Counted from the first letter of the stretch, positions 17,054-28,360 are shown. The stretch is DNA of 64,000 nt from JAKFWF01 sp031367505 (GCA_031367505.1 JANLPY010000303.1:18944-82943), one strand, 5' to 3'. Translations and numbers: made by a program. Notes: generated by a model from the sequence alone, not told the origin.

Positions 17054-20000
17054 CCGCGAAACACGTCCTGCATCCAAGACTTTTTCATGCGCTGCGACGT
17101 CGGCACTTGTCGCGGCTCGGAGGTCAACCCATTGGGCTGCGAAGAGCGACGCTTCGTCTCGCCCGAAACGGGTTGGTCAGCGACTGAGGTCGCTTCATCG
17201 GCAGCGGGATTGGCGGTCGTTGACCCGGCACCGTCACGCGGCGCGCTGTACGGCTGCGGTGGCACCGCAATCGGGGGAACGACAATGAGCGCGGGACCCG
17301 CCGCCGGTTGCAGCCCGTGTGCTGCCGCAGCGGAAGCGCGTGCCGCCACCTCGGCGCTCAAGCGATCGGCGTCAGCCTTCGCGCGAGCTTCATCCAAGCG
17401 ACGCAATCGCTCGAGCTCATCAACATCAAGCTCCATTCGACGGACGCCAAGTTCCCGAACGAGACCGTCAACAGAGACGACGGGGTCAATACGTCCCAAC
17501 GATGTAACTGGTCCAACAAAGACCACTCTGATTGAAGGTAACGCCGATACGCTACGTGCGCCGGGGATTGCGCCCGATCGCACCGTTTTGTCAAACCGCT
17601 CGTCCAACTTCCACTCGCTATCTATCTTCAAGCTCGCGAGGTCGATTGTCGTGCGATTGATGGCAGATCCGTCAGGCGTTTCCACTTTGAATTCATGCAC
17701 CCTGATCGCGCCGTCGGCAAAGTCGAAAGCAAGCTTTCGATTGCCCAAACCAAGCTTCGCATCGGGGGTTTTGAGTTTAGCCACAACCATTTGCTCAACC
17801 GCGAGGATTGTTGCCTCGCGTTTGCCGGCGAGAACCTCATTGGCGATGCGGCGCACGAGGCTTGGCTGTGGAACGCCCGTCTCGCTCTTCGCTATTTCGA
17901 TTTCCCCCTTACCACCGAGCGCCGCGATCAGACCGCGTGGCGATAATGCGCGTCCGTTGAACACGGCGGTGACGGAGGCGGAGCCAGCGAGGCCTTGAGT
18001 CGTCTTATCCGACCCCAACACCTCATCCAATTGAGCCGACGCGATTTTGAGGTTGCCGGACAAATTGGCGCCAGCCGCTGCCTTTTCGATGAGCCAGCGG
18101 GATGTAAGCTTGCCGCCACTGACGTCGCCATCGACCGACCTTAGATCGACTTTCCCGGCATCGAATTCGGCGACCACAGTGGCGCGTGCAAGACCAAGGC
18201 CCGGCGCCAATTCAAGTTTACCGGCCTCGAGACGAACCAGACCTTCGACCCGATCAAGCAGCGAAAAATTGAATGATGCCGCGGGCCATACGTTGCCGTC
18301 GGCATCGGAGACTGCGCCATTCATCCGATCGACAATCAACTCAAGCAAGCGTGGAATGCTCGAGGTCGACGTGGTCAGGCGACCATCGATCCGCAATCGA
18401 TCGTTGGGACGGCTCAGTATCAACTCTCCGCCGACGATCGCTCCAGCCACATCTAAGGCGGATGGTGTGATCTTGAGCTTGTTTTCCTGAAACGACAGAT
18501 CAACCGCGCCATCGATCGCAATTCCCGGCAGGTTCTGCGTCGGCATTCCGAGTACCGTGAATGCCTGGGCCGTATCCGACGTGCGGAGCTGCAATTCGCC
18601 ATCGGACGATACGATTTTGCCGGCACCGAGCGTGACCTTGCCGGATACGCCGACATCGAAAGTTTCGTCTTCGATCTTGAGGTAAGCGCTCAATCCTTGG
18701 TCGGGTTGCCCGGACGCACTGAGCATGAGTTTGCCACGCGCGTTGGTGGCCGCGTTAGCTACTGCCGAGATTTGTTTTGTGCCAGGCGTGGTTGAATCAA
18801 ATTTAAGCAAGCGCCCGATCGCCAGCCAATCCGGCCGCTCGATCGCGACATTCATCTGCACGGGATGCTGGCGCCAGTCGAGCAGGCCACCATCGAGCTT
18901 AGCGGTGCCAACTAGCCTGCGTCCCAAAGCCATTCCATCGAGCCACACCTCTGCCCGGCCGGGTCCACCCGCGCGAGCTTCGGTTAACTTGGCGGTCCAA
19001 GCGACGCGCGCTGGCGTTGCTGCACGCAGGTTACTAATCTGAGCGCTATCGCCCGATACGCCAAAAAGCTCCAACAAGTCGCTTACGGCAGCAGCGTCGG
19101 CGACGCTGAGTGTGCCACGCAACGTGCCTTGCGAGCGCACGCCCACCTCAGCAATCTCGCCGTCGGCGTCCAACTCCAATCCGGTACCGTTGGTGAAGTG
19201 CATTCGCCGCAAACTGAGCCGGCCACCGATCAATGCCGCATCAACGTCGACATCCTGCAAATCGCGCGCTGCGTCGTGCACGCGCGCAGCACGAATTCGC
19301 AACGTCACGTCCTGCGTCTGCGGATCGATTTTATAACGAGAAGCGGATTCGGTTTTGGATTTCGGTGCAGGTTTACCCACAGTCTGATCAACTGCCGCCG
19401 TCATGCCGCCGAGCTCGCGTGCACGCGCAAAAAGGTCAAGTGCATGCGGCGAAACCAAAGTGAGATCGATATCATCGCCTTCGAGTACGATATCGAGACG
19501 GGAGCGCTCGGCCCAGCGGTATGAAACGCCACCACTCAGCACCGCCTCGCCGACACTAGCGGAAGCGTCTTTGACGACAACCGCCTGCGGTTCAAAACCG
19601 ATCTTGGCGCGCAACGAAAATGCCCCCTCGGAGCGGCCCTCGGGTACAGCGGATGCCTGGCCGGCCCATGTCATAAGTCGCGCCAGGCTTGCCCCCCGCA
19701 AAGAAATATCGCCATCGAACACATCGGCGGCGGCTCCTTGAGGGAACACCCCACTGAGCTGAGCGCGTGTGCCGCCGGGCAGACTGACCCGAAACTCAGA
19801 CAATCGCAGTGCAACGCTGTCGCGCTCAATGCGCAAACGAGCATCACTCAACGCGTCTCCGCCCAAATTGAACTGATCGACGGAGACGGTTGCCGACCCA
19901 CGCCCGGTTGCTGGAACTAGCCCTGCCATGGCGGTCACCAAATGACGAACTGCTAGAAGCGGTTGTGCAGCACCGGTCCGTCCGAGCACCTCATCCAGAT

Positions 20001-20997
20001 CGAGCCAACGGGCGGCCCACTCGGACTTCACTTCGAACCCGTCGTGCCAAGTGACCTGAGCGCCGCCGGATACCAATTGCGGCTTACCGGCTTGCTCGAA
20101 CGAAAGCCCAAGATCGGTAAACGTCGCAACCTTGGTGTTCGCTGCGACAGCAGCTCGCAGCTCCACCGGAATACGCGCCGGTTTACTGGCGTTAGAATTG
20201 GCAGCTGAGGGTCCAGCCTCCGGTAGTCCTAATTCACCCGGCGTAAATCCAAGCTGGCCGGTCAACTGACCGTCTAGCTTGACCTTGCCCGAGAGATCAG
20301 CGAGGCGACCATCGAGCGTATAGGTGTTGGCACTGGCCAGCACCGCCATCTGCGCTTTGAATTTGAGACTTCCATCAGCATCGAACGCGGTCGTCGAGGC
20401 CTTGATCTCATGCAATCCGCCAGCCCAATCGAACGCGCCCTTGAATCGGAAAGGACCGTCAAGTGCTGCAACCGACAACTCGCCATTGATTGCCCCAACA
20501 CGAGCGAGCTCTCGCCCATCGGCTCCGTCGACCGAAATCGTGCCATCTGTAATCAAGACGGACTGCAACGCGACATCGCTCGGAATGAAGGGAAGCTGGC
20601 CACGGGCAATGGAAAGCGTTTGCCAGTTCCCACCACCATCTGCGTTGAGACGCAACTTCACGACCGGACGTCGCAGTTCGACCTCGCGCGCTTCGACGGC
20701 GCCGCGTAAGAGCGGTGCCGGGGCAAGCCAGAGGGTGAAGTCGTCCGCCCGGAAAAATGGCTCACCTGTCTGGCCGGCGGCATCAGACAGCCGTACCTTC
20801 TCGAAGCGCACAAACGGCGTTGGCAATAAGCGAAGGTTTACCGCGCCGGAAACGCGAACCTCGCGGCCCAATACGCGCGACGCCTCTTCCTCAAAAACGC
20901 CGCGATACCGCGTCCAGTCAATGAAATGTGGAACGGCGAAAAGCGCAAAGAGCATCGCTACAAGTATGCCGCCAATCCAGAGAAGAACATTGTTCAT
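17032..20997 (-). CDS. AsmA family protein
   Basis: Large AsmA-like envelope protein of 1,321 residues. It starts with a single membrane anchor (MNNVLLWIGGILVAMLFALF) and the conserved opening FIDWTRYRGVFEEEASRVLGR, followed by a long beta-rich periplasmic region and the C-terminal AsmA repeat region around residues 1000-1190. A charged coiled segment (LDVDELERLRRLDEARAKAD) and a Pro/Ser-rich tail end it. AsmA proteins span the periplasm and are linked to phospholipid transport and outer-membrane homeostasis. Monocistronic, with a 241-bp upstream gap shared with the divergent helicase gene. Confidence 0.93.
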   Translation of the reverse strand: MNNVLLWIGGILVAMLFALFAVPHFIDWTRYRGVFEEEASRVLGREVRVSGAVNLRLLPTPFVRFEKVRLSDAAGQTGEPFFRADDFTLWLAPAPLLRGAVEAREVELRRPVVKLRLNADGGGNWQTLSIARGQLPFIPSDVALQSVLITDGTISVDGADGRELARVGAINGELSVAALDGPFRFKGAFDWAGGLHEIKASTTAFDADGSLKFKAQMAVLASANTYTLDGRLADLSGKVKLDGQLTGQLGFTPGELGLPEAGPSAANSNASKPARIPVELRAAVAANTKVATFTDLGLSFEQAGKPQLVSGGAQVTWHDGFEVKSEWAARWLDLDEVLGRTGAAQPLLAVRHLVTAMAGLVPATGRGSATVSVDQFNLGGDALSDARLRIERDSVALRLSEFRVSLPGGTRAQLSGVFPQGAAADVFDGDISLRGASLARLMTWAGQASAVPEGRSEGAFSLRAKIGFEPQAVVVKDASASVGEAVLSGGVSYRWAERSRLDIVLEGDDIDLTLVSPHALDLFARARELGGMTAAVDQTVGKPAPKSKTESASRYKIDPQTQDVTLRIRAARVHDAARDLQDVDVDAALIGGRLSLRRMHFTNGTGLELDADGEIAEVGVRSQGTLRGTLSVADAAAVSDLLELFGVSGDSAQISNLRAATPARVAWTAKLTEARAGGPGRAEVWLDGMALGRRLVGTAKLDGGLLDWRQHPVQMNVAIERPDWLAIGRLLKFDSTTPGTKQISAVANAATNARGKLMLSASGQPDQGLSAYLKIEDETFDVGVSGKVTLGAGKIVSSDGELQLRTSDTAQAFTVLGMPTQNLPGIAIDGAVDLSFQENKLKITPSALDVAGAIVGGELILSRPNDRLRIDGRLTTSTSSIPRLLELIVDRMNGAVSDADGNVWPAASFNFSLLDRVEGLVRLEAGKLELAPGLGLARATVVAEFDAGKVDLRSVDGDVSGGKLTSRWLIEKAAAGANLSGNLKIASAQLDEVLGSDKTTQGLAGSASVTAVFNGRALSPRGLIAALGGKGEIEIAKSETGVPQPSLVRRIANEVLAGKREATILAVEQMVVAKLKTPDAKLGLGNRKLAFDFADGAIRVHEFKVETPDGSAINRTTIDLASLKIDSEWKLDERFDKTVRSGAIPGARSVSALPSIRVVFVGPVTSLGRIDPVVSVDGLVRELGVRRMELDVDELERLRRLDEARAKADADRLSAEVAARASAAAAHGLQPAAGPALIVVPPIAVPPQPYSAPRDGAGSTTANPAADEATSVADQPVSGETKRRSSQPNGLTSEPRQVPTSQRMKKSWMQDVFRGQGTGGN

Positions 20998-21238
20998 GCT
21001 CTGCCCCCGTCGACCGGGTCCAGGTGTGGCACACGCATAGATTGATCAAGCCGATTCATATTCGACACACTACGCAATTACATACCCGTTAAGCATGTCA
21101 CGGATCGGTGATCAACGCTGCAAATACGGTCCAACAATAATACATAATGTTCAGAAGGGCGTCAGTGAGGCCGCGCGACCTTGATCGCTTCTTGTGGGCG
21201 GAGCGATTCGTCCCAGTTGCCGCCACATCTGAAGTGCT

Positions 21239-23632
21239 ATGGTCTCATCCATGTCAGCGAATCGTCCCCAGCGAACCGATCCCGTAGATGCCCCAGCGCC
21301 GCAGCCGGGCTCCATATCTGCGCGTGCAATGCAGCGGCCAGCACCAACGTATTTGACCAGCATCAATCCCGAACAGCGTCGCGCGGTCGAAACGCTCGAC
21401 GGCCCGGTGTTGGTATTGGCCGGTGCCGGCACCGGCAAGACACGTGTGTTGACGACGCGGATCGCGCATATTCTGGCATCTGGCCGGGCGCGAGGGCACG
21501 AGATTTTGTCCGTGACCTTCACCAACAAAGCCGCGCGCGAAATGAAGGAACGTATCGGCCACCTGATCGGCAGTGCTGTCGAGGGGATGGGTTGGCTTGG
21601 CACGTTCCACTCGATCGGGGTGAAAATTCTGCGACGGCATGCGGAGCTCGTTGGCCTCAAGAGTGGCTTCACGATCTTGGATCCCGATGACCAGCTTCGC
21701 CTGATGAAGCAAGTAATCGAGGCGGCCCAAATCGATAAGGAACGTTGGCCGGCGCGGCAATTCGCCATACTGATCGATGGCTGGAAGAATCGCGGTCTGA
21801 CACCGGAAAAGGTGCCCGTGGGCGAGGGCACGTTTGGTGGCGGCAAAGGGCGCGAGCTTTACGCCGCCTACCAAAAGCGGCTGAAAGAACTCAACGCCTG
21901 CGACTTCGGCGATCTACTGCTCGAGGGACTACGGCTGTTCCAGGAAAATCCTGATGTTCTGGCGGATTACCAGCGCCGCTTCCGCTACATCCTGGTCGAC
22001 GAATACCAGGACACCAACGTGGTGCAGTACATGTGGCTGCGGTTGCTGGCGCAAGGCTCGCCCAACATCTGCTGCGTTGGCGACGACGATCAGTCGATTT
22101 ACGGCTGGCGTGGTGCTGAAGTCGACAACATCCTGCGCTTCGACAAGGATTTTCCTGGCGCCGCTGTCATCCGGTTGGAGCGTAATTATCGCTCGACCGG
22201 GCACATCCTGGCGACCGCATCAGCTTTGATCGCACACAACAAGGGCCGCCTCGGCAAGACGCTATTCACCGACGGCGTTGTTGGTAACAAAGTCACGGTT
22301 ACCGGCGTGTGGGATGACGAAGAGGAAGCCCGCGTCATCGCCGACGACATCGAGAGTGCGCGAAAATCCGGTCACAAACTCAACGATATGGCGATTTTGG
22401 TGCGCGCATCTTTTCAAATGCGCAGCCTTGAAGATCGTTTCGTGACGCTTGGCCTGCCGTACCGCGTGATCGGTGGCCCTCGATTCTACGAGCGGCAGGA
22501 AATCAAGGATGCCGTCGCCTATCTCGAAGTGGTGGCAAATCCGGTCAACGATCTGAAATTCGAGCGCATCATCAACGTGCCGAAGCGCGGCCTTGGCGAC
22601 ACGACGGTAAAGCGCATTCACGATCTGGCGCGGGCGCGCGAGATCCCGATGTATCAAGCCGCTCGCATGATGACGGAGTCCGATGATCTCGCAGGGAAAG
22701 CGCGCAAATCGCTCACGGATCTACTCAGCAGCTTCGAGCGCTGGCGGGCGCTGATCACGACGGCAAAGCACACCGAGCTTGCCGAGATGATCCTCGACGA
22801 AAGCGGCTACACCTACATGTGGCAGTCCGACAAGAGCCCGCAGGCGCAATCACGACTCGAGAACTTGAAGGAACTGATCCGCTTCATGCATCAGTTCGAA
22901 ACGCTCGGCGGCTTCCTGGAACACGTCTCGCTCGTCATGGACGTCGATGCCGGCAACGACGGTGACCGCGTATCGCTGATGACGCTGCACGCCGCCAAGG
23001 GCCTCGAATTCGACACGGTATTCCTGCCCGGTTGGGAGGAAGGGCTGTTCCCGCACCAGCGTTCGCTGGATGAAAGCGGGTTGGCCGGCCTCGAAGAGGA
23101 GCGCCGGTTGGCCTACGTCGGCGTGACACGCGCGAAGAAAACCGCCAAGATTTCGTTCGCGCAGAACCGGCGTAATCGCGGGCTCTACTCGGCAGCCGTG
23201 CCATCGCGTTTTGTCGACGAGCTGCCCGAGGCGCATGTTGACGTGATTGAAGCGAAGAGCCCGTTTGGTGGTGCGTATCAGAATTTTGGCGGCAATTTCG
23301 GTGGTCAGCGCGGCGGCTACGCACCGAGCCGTTTCGATGACACGTCTCCGGCGGCAGCGCCGTTCCAATCGACCTATCAGACGCCGGGCTGGCAGCGTGC
23401 CCAGCAACAGTGGAAGAAAGACGGTTTCAAAAAGAAAACGCCCGTCCAGCTCGAAGGCGAGTTGGTAGCATCATCCACTGCCACGCAGTCGACCTTCGCG
23501 ATGGACGACCGCGTGTTCCATCAGAAATTCGGCTACGGCCGCGTCACCGAGATCGACGGCAACAAGCTTACCGTTGAATTCGAGAAGGCCGGTTCAAAGC
23601 GCGTGGTGGACAGCTTTCTGGAGAAGCACTGA
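21239..23632 (+). CDS. UvrD/PcrA-type ATP-dependent DNA helicase
   Basis: Superfamily 1A 3'-5' helicase of 797 residues for repair and replication restart. Walker A AGAGTGKT at 61-68, Walker B ILVDEYQDTN, GDDDQSIYGWRGA, motif IV LERNYRS, motif V TLHAAKGLEFD and motif VI AYVGVTRAKK are present. The C-terminus has the PcrA/UvrD Tudor-like domain (DRVFHQKFGYGRVTEIDGNK). The first 38 residues are low-complexity and poorly conserved; MSANRP at 21251 is an alternative start. Confidence 0.95.
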   Translation: MVSSMSANRPQRTDPVDAPAPQPGSISARAMQRPAPTYLTSINPEQRRAVETLDGPVLVLAGAGTGKTRVLTTRIAHILASGRARGHEILSVTFTNKAAREMKERIGHLIGSAVEGMGWLGTFHSIGVKILRRHAELVGLKSGFTILDPDDQLRLMKQVIEAAQIDKERWPARQFAILIDGWKNRGLTPEKVPVGEGTFGGGKGRELYAAYQKRLKELNACDFGDLLLEGLRLFQENPDVLADYQRRFRYILVDEYQDTNVVQYMWLRLLAQGSPNICCVGDDDQSIYGWRGAEVDNILRFDKDFPGAAVIRLERNYRSTGHILATASALIAHNKGRLGKTLFTDGVVGNKVTVTGVWDDEEEARVIADDIESARKSGHKLNDMAILVRASFQMRSLEDRFVTLGLPYRVIGGPRFYERQEIKDAVAYLEVVANPVNDLKFERIINVPKRGLGDTTVKRIHDLARAREIPMYQAARMMTESDDLAGKARKSLTDLLSSFERWRALITTAKHTELAEMILDESGYTYMWQSDKSPQAQSRLENLKELIRFMHQFETLGGFLEHVSLVMDVDAGNDGDRVSLMTLHAAKGLEFDTVFLPGWEEGLFPHQRSLDESGLAGLEEERRLAYVGVTRAKKTAKISFAQNRRNRGLYSAAVPSRFVDELPEAHVDVIEAKSPFGGAYQNFGGNFGGQRGGYAPSRFDDTSPAAAPFQSTYQTPGWQRAQQQWKKDGFKKKTPVQLEGELVASSTATQSTFAMDDRVFHQKFGYGRVTEIDGNKLTVEFEKAGSKRVVDSFLEKH

Positions 23633-23676
23633 GGGGGATGGATTTGTATCTGCGCGCCCCTCGTCAGCAATAGCCG

Positions 23677-26262
23677 TCAGCCAGAACCCAAGACTTTTCG
23701 CAGCCCCGGCGCCAGAATTTCGATTGGTGGCTCGATCAGGTGCGGACGCAGATCATAAATTGGTTTGATCAACGGATTGTGCCCGCTCGTATCGTCATCG
23801 GTATTCAACGGGCGCCATCCTTTGCGCCCCGGCACTTTATCGAGGCCAATCGGATAAATCGTCAGCTTGTCCTTCTCGATACTCATGCGCAGGAAATTCT
23901 TGTAGCCAGCGATGCCGAGTGCGCCGAACGAGTCCATGTGCAAGCGGCCGATCAACGAGGTCAGCACCCAATAGAGACCGAACAGCATGCCGCCGACAAT
24001 GCCGCCGATCAGCACCATGAGCAGTGAATATAGCGCGACGCCGCTAATCATCCACGGCCACGTCACGCCGTCCTGGGTGAAATGTGCATAAAGCGGCTGG
24101 AGGAGCGTATTGATGCCGAGCAGTACCACCACGTGCAGCCACGCATGCAGCCCGCCGGCGGCAATCTTGACCGGCCATTTCAGCCAGGTTGGCTTAACGA
24201 ATTCGCGATCTTCAAACCCGACGTAGTAGATCAGTCCCAAATACAGCCCGATGATCATGAAAAAGAAGGCGGGGTTCGAGAGCATCGCAAAGATGGTGCG
24301 TTCGGTATTGATCGCCGGCCAGATGAAATCAGTGGCCAAAGCATCCCAGCCGCCGCCACGTTGCAATTCATCAAACCATGTCGCAAATGCGAGTACTTTA
24401 TCGGGATGCGGCCCCATCACCGGGTAGACTGCGGTGATAGCACGCACCAGCTGTTGTCCTGGGAACTCCGTCAACCGATCCCTGATCTTATAGATATCAG
24501 CATCGACCTGCGCGAGCCGTGTATTCTCCCTCTTCTGGGCGTCGATTTTTTCCTGCTTGAGTTTCAATTCGGCAGCCGTCTCCTCAGGGCTGAGCTGCCC
24601 CTTCGCGGCATCCCGACGGGCCGCAGCCGGCATCGGTTTGGCATCGGCCGTCTGCGCGGCCGACCACTTGCGTTCGAATGCGATCCGTCCATCGGACTTG
24701 CACGTCTCGCGGTGCGGGTCGGTCTCGCCGGACGACGCTAGTCCACGCGGATGGTAGAAGCTGCACCATTGGTCGATGCTGACAATCTGTGATCGTCTCG
24801 TCGCATCGGTCGGATCTTGCGTCGCGATCTGGAAAACCCACGCGAACACGAGATAGAAAATGCCCATGAACGTCGCAAATTTTCGGTTGTGGAATGGCAG
24901 CCAAAGATTTTTCAGCGCGAGCAGCATGCTCCGCGATTTTGAAGGATAAATATGCGGCGCGTGAAATTGAAATCCTTTCGATTTATTGAAAGTGGGCTCA
25001 TCGGCGGCTGTGACGGTGGTGATCGTGTCTTTGAAATCCGACTTGCGAAGATGTGGCGGAATGGCGTCCTTAGGGACAGTCCAATGAACTTCCATTTGAC
25101 GAGGCAACTGATGCGTTGGATGCAAGAAGGCGCCGCCGCCGCCTGAAGTTATGAGCTGCAATTCCTGCGGCAGCGCATGTTCCCAATCCGCGATCTTGTC
25201 TTTGCCCAGTGAGTGAAATCGGCTGTAGAAATGCAGATCGCCGGCGATCAAGCAGACGACTTCCGCCCCCCTCTTGCGGGCCCACTGGCTGACTTCGTGC
25301 AGCGGTGAATCATCATTGTTCTGCCAAACCGGGGCATGCAGAATGATGATGATTTTCTCACCCGGCTTAGTCTGCAGGCTCATCGCCTCGAAGTAATTTT
25401 TCTGCGCGTCATCGATGGTTTCGTTGAGCGCGAGGTCGACACCCCAAAACCACCAGCCGTGCGGCAGCGCCAGCGCAAAATAACTGCGGCGTTGCTCGGC
25501 TTGCCATCCGCCGACCTTGACACCTTTGCCTTGGGCGAGGCGATCGCGAGCCGTACAGAACACGCTCGTGAAGGCCGCGAGACCGTCATACCAGTCGTGA
25601 TTGCCAGCGATGAAAAACAGCTTACGTTTGGCGGGCTGCCCTTCCTTCAGCTGGAACGCGGCATCGTAGGGTTCGATGCAGCGCGCGCGGTATTCTTTGA
25701 TGGTGGCGTTGGGATAGGCCATGTCGCCGCCCATGATCATGATATCGCCGGCGGGCAGCACGAGGTCGGGTGCTTTGTCAGTCTGATTCGGATTCTTCAA
25801 CGAAATCGACGGTTGAGCCATCAGATAGGCCATCGCGTATGTCGCCTCGAAGCCATCGCCAAGATCGGCGATAAAGTCGACCTACAGCGCGTCATTGGCA
25901 TCGAACGCTAGGCTCTTCGTCGTATCGAGCCCGGCAGCATCAGTACTGCGGACCAACCATCGGCCGTCGATGTCTCTCGTCGCGTTGGCGCCGCCGTTGC
26001 ACACTTGGCGATAATCATGCCGGTTGGTGAGTTCGGCCTCGGCTACGCTGTCGGCTGCGGCCTGCATCGGGCGCTGGTCGGCATAACTACCAATCGTCGC
26101 CGAAATCATATTGCGAACGCCGACCATGGCGAGGACCGATGCGTCCCACCAATTGACCATCTGCGGCAGCTCGCGCTTCCGCAGCGCCTTGATCTTTTCT
26201 TCGCTGTTGTGAATATCTTCTTTGCTAGGTGGCACGCGCACCGACGACGCCAGATCAACCAT
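23677..26262 (-). pseudogene. Membrane metallophosphoesterase interrupted by one in-frame amber codon
   Basis: One continuous frame of 861 sense-or-stop codons carries a single TAG at 25882-25884 (codon 127). Before it is a 126-residue soluble part; after it, without any frame change, come FIADLGDGFEATYAMAYL and the calcineurin-like motifs GGDMAYP, AGNHDWYDG and AGDLHFYSRF, then a cytoplasmic or periplasmic region and about five hydrophobic segments in the C-terminal third. Homologues usually have Trp at this place (WFDYVAD-like), so TGG to TAG is the simplest change. Re-initiation at 25833 would give 718 residues lacking the first Asp metal ligand motif. Either a recent nonsense mutation, a sequencing error or readthrough. 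Confidence 0.85.
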
Positions 26263-26396
26263 TGTGTCCCCCGCAGAACAACGCTGTTCAGTGAACAGTC
26301 ACTTTTTCTTGATGAGGTAACAGTTTCGCAAAATGCGCAAGGGACGTTAGTCGTTCGATTTCCAGAACGACGAAGCGGTATCACCGATACGAGCGC

Positions 26397-27512
26397 TCAC
26401 ATTTCCTTCAACGCGTGGGCGATGATCTTGCGCATCACGCTTGGCAAAGCCTGGCCAGCCAGTGACCGCCGCGGCACCCAGCGGCAGCGAGCGCTATCGG
26501 CCCAGAAGGTCAGCGCAATATCGGCCGGAACAACCGCGACGTGCACCACGAGTTCCAGCTTGAAATGCGTGAAGACATGCGAGACCACACCCGGCACTTG
26601 CCACCAGTCAGCTTGAACCGGTGCGGCGCGGACTGCATCAGTCAATGACGGCAGATCATCGCTCCACATCGTCGATGGCACTTCGATCATGCGCGCCAGC
26701 AACCCGCTGTCAGGTCGCTGACGCAGCAGAATATGTCCGTCCTCTCGCAAAGCCAGGAACGCATGACCGAACCGCTCGGGACGCGCCGGCTTCCCGGCCT
26801 TGCGCGGTAGCGTCGCCTCGATGCCCAGCGCAAACCCTTCACAATGCCGGTGCAGTGGACACATCAAACAAGATGGGCGCTTCGGCGTGCACACAGTCGC
26901 GCCGAGATCCATCATCGCTTGCGCAAAATCGCCGGGCCGCTCGCCGGGTGAAAGCGATGTCGCGCGCCGCTTGATCTCACCTTTGACGGCCGGCAGCGGG
27001 GTTTCGAGCGCGAACAGCCGCGACACCACCCGCTCGACGTTGCCATCGACCGGCATAGCTTTTTCGCCATAGGCAATCGAAGTGATCGCCGCCGCAGTGT
27101 AGGGCCCAATCCCGGGAAGCGTCAGCAACGTCGCTTCGTCCCGCGGGAACTTCGCATCGTGATCGGCAACGATTGCCTGTGCGCATTTATGCAAGTTGCG
27201 AGCGCGGCTGTAGTAGCCAAGACCAGCCCACGCAACGAGTACGTCATCGACACTCGCGGCCGCCAGTACTTTCACCGTCGGCCAGCGCTTGAGAAACGCC
27301 GCGTAATACGGGATGACAGTTTTGACGACTGTCTGCTGCAACATGATTTCGCTGAGCCAAACGCGATAGGGGTCAGCTTTTTTTCCCGGTGGATAGCGCC
27401 ACGGCAGATCGCGATGCTCGCGGTCATACCAATCGAGCAAGAGCGCAGCGGTGCTGGGTTCCTGCGCTTTCAGACTCACTCGCTTTAGTTGCTTGCCGGC
27501 CACAGCTGTCAC
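26397..27512 (-). CDS. mutY: A/G-specific adenine glycosylase
   Basis: Base-excision repair enzyme that removes A opposite 8-oxoG. Catalytic Glu in WLSEIMLQQTVV, helix-hairpin-helix LPGIGPYTAAA and catalytic Asp in MPVDGNVERV, then a [4Fe-4S] cluster C-x6-C-x2-C-x5-C in CTPKRPSCLMCPLHRHC. A C-terminal NUDIX-like 8-oxoG-sensing domain follows. A GTG at 27512 preceded by AGAGGG is taken as start (371 residues); a longer ATG start at 27569 would leave only 28 bp to the divergent gene. Confidence 0.93.
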   Translation of the reverse strand: MTAVAGKQLKRVSLKAQEPSTAALLLDWYDREHRDLPWRYPPGKKADPYRVWLSEIMLQQTVVKTVIPYYAAFLKRWPTVKVLAAASVDDVLVAWAGLGYYSRARNLHKCAQAIVADHDAKFPRDEATLLTLPGIGPYTAAAITSIAYGEKAMPVDGNVERVVSRLFALETPLPAVKGEIKRRATSLSPGERPGDFAQAMMDLGATVCTPKRPSCLMCPLHRHCEGFALGIEATLPRKAGKPARPERFGHAFLALREDGHILLRQRPDSGLLARMIEVPSTMWSDDLPSLTDAVRAAPVQADWWQVPGVVSHVFTHFKLELVVHVAVVPADIALTFWADSARCRWVPRRSLAGQALPSVMRKIIAHALKEM

Positions 27513-27597
27513 AGCAGACCCTCTGCGCTCATGCGAATCGCTACAGAGATGGTAGGTTCGGGCGACCAATTATGGAATTGCCGGTGGGAACACTCCT

Positions 27598-28200
27598 GTG
27601 AGCAAACTGACGCTGCCTCGTCCAAGTGCCGCAAATGTGCCTTCTGCGCAACGAATGCAGATGCCGAAGCGGGCAACCGCAATAAAGGTGCAGGGCAAGC
27701 CCACATACCGAGGTCGCTCAGTCGGCACGTTCGTCCCCAAGATCACGCAGAAAGTATTTGAGAAATTTGGCTTTTCAACTGCCACACTCCTGACTGACTG
27801 GGCCATCATCGTTGGCGCAGATCTCGCAGCGTACACAGCGCCGGAACGCCTGAAGTGGCCGCGCGGCTTCGAAGGTGCGGCTGACGATGGGGACGCTGGC
27901 ACGGGAAGGGCTGGCGCGACGTTGATGTTGCGTGTGGAGCCGGCCCGCGCACTCGACATCCAGTATAAGGCGCGGCTGCTGATCGACCGGATCAACGCCT
28001 ATTTCGGCTATCGCGCCGTGGCTGAGATCCGCTTGATCCAGGCGCCGCTAATACGCTACGCGCTGCCACAGCCGCGCGTAACGCCTACACCGATGCCGGC
28101 GACACCCGCCGTCCAAACGATCGAAGACAGTGATTTGCGCGACGCGTTAGCCGCCCTCGAAGCGAGCATAAGGGCGAAAGTCGCGAAACCCGGCAAATGA
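27598..28200 (+). CDS. DUF721/DciA-like protein
   Basis: Protein of 200 residues in the DUF721 family (relatives of DciA, the replicative-helicase operator in many bacteria). The core ITQKVFEKFGFSTATLLTDWAIIVGADLAAYTAPERLKW and the later RINAYFGYRAVAEIRLIQ segment are typical of the Rhizobiales branch. A GTG start at 27598 is assumed; an ATG at 27655 is possible. Location between mutY and a dsbA-like gene, upstream of smc, is the conserved Rhizobiales arrangement. Confidence 0.88.
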   Translation: MSKLTLPRPSAANVPSAQRMQMPKRATAIKVQGKPTYRGRSVGTFVPKITQKVFEKFGFSTATLLTDWAIIVGADLAAYTAPERLKWPRGFEGAADDGDAGTGRAGATLMLRVEPARALDIQYKARLLIDRINAYFGYRAVAEIRLIQAPLIRYALPQPRVTPTPMPATPAVQTIEDSDLRDALAALEASIRAKVAKPGK

Positions 28201-28360
28201 TGCTGGTAGGCATGCCCTGAGGGCTGCCGCGATTGTGATTGGCTGCTGCGACCACCATTCAGTTGGCATTCAGCGCGCTATTGCCTAAATGATGGCTAGA
28301 ATAGCTGAGCAATCAGGGGCAACGAAAGCATGTCCCGGCTAAATAGGAGGCCCGAGCCCC

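Noticed and set aside
23633..23676. Intrinsic terminator between uvrD-type gene and the metallophosphoesterase
   Set aside because: No stem followed by a T-run is found in this short convergent gap.
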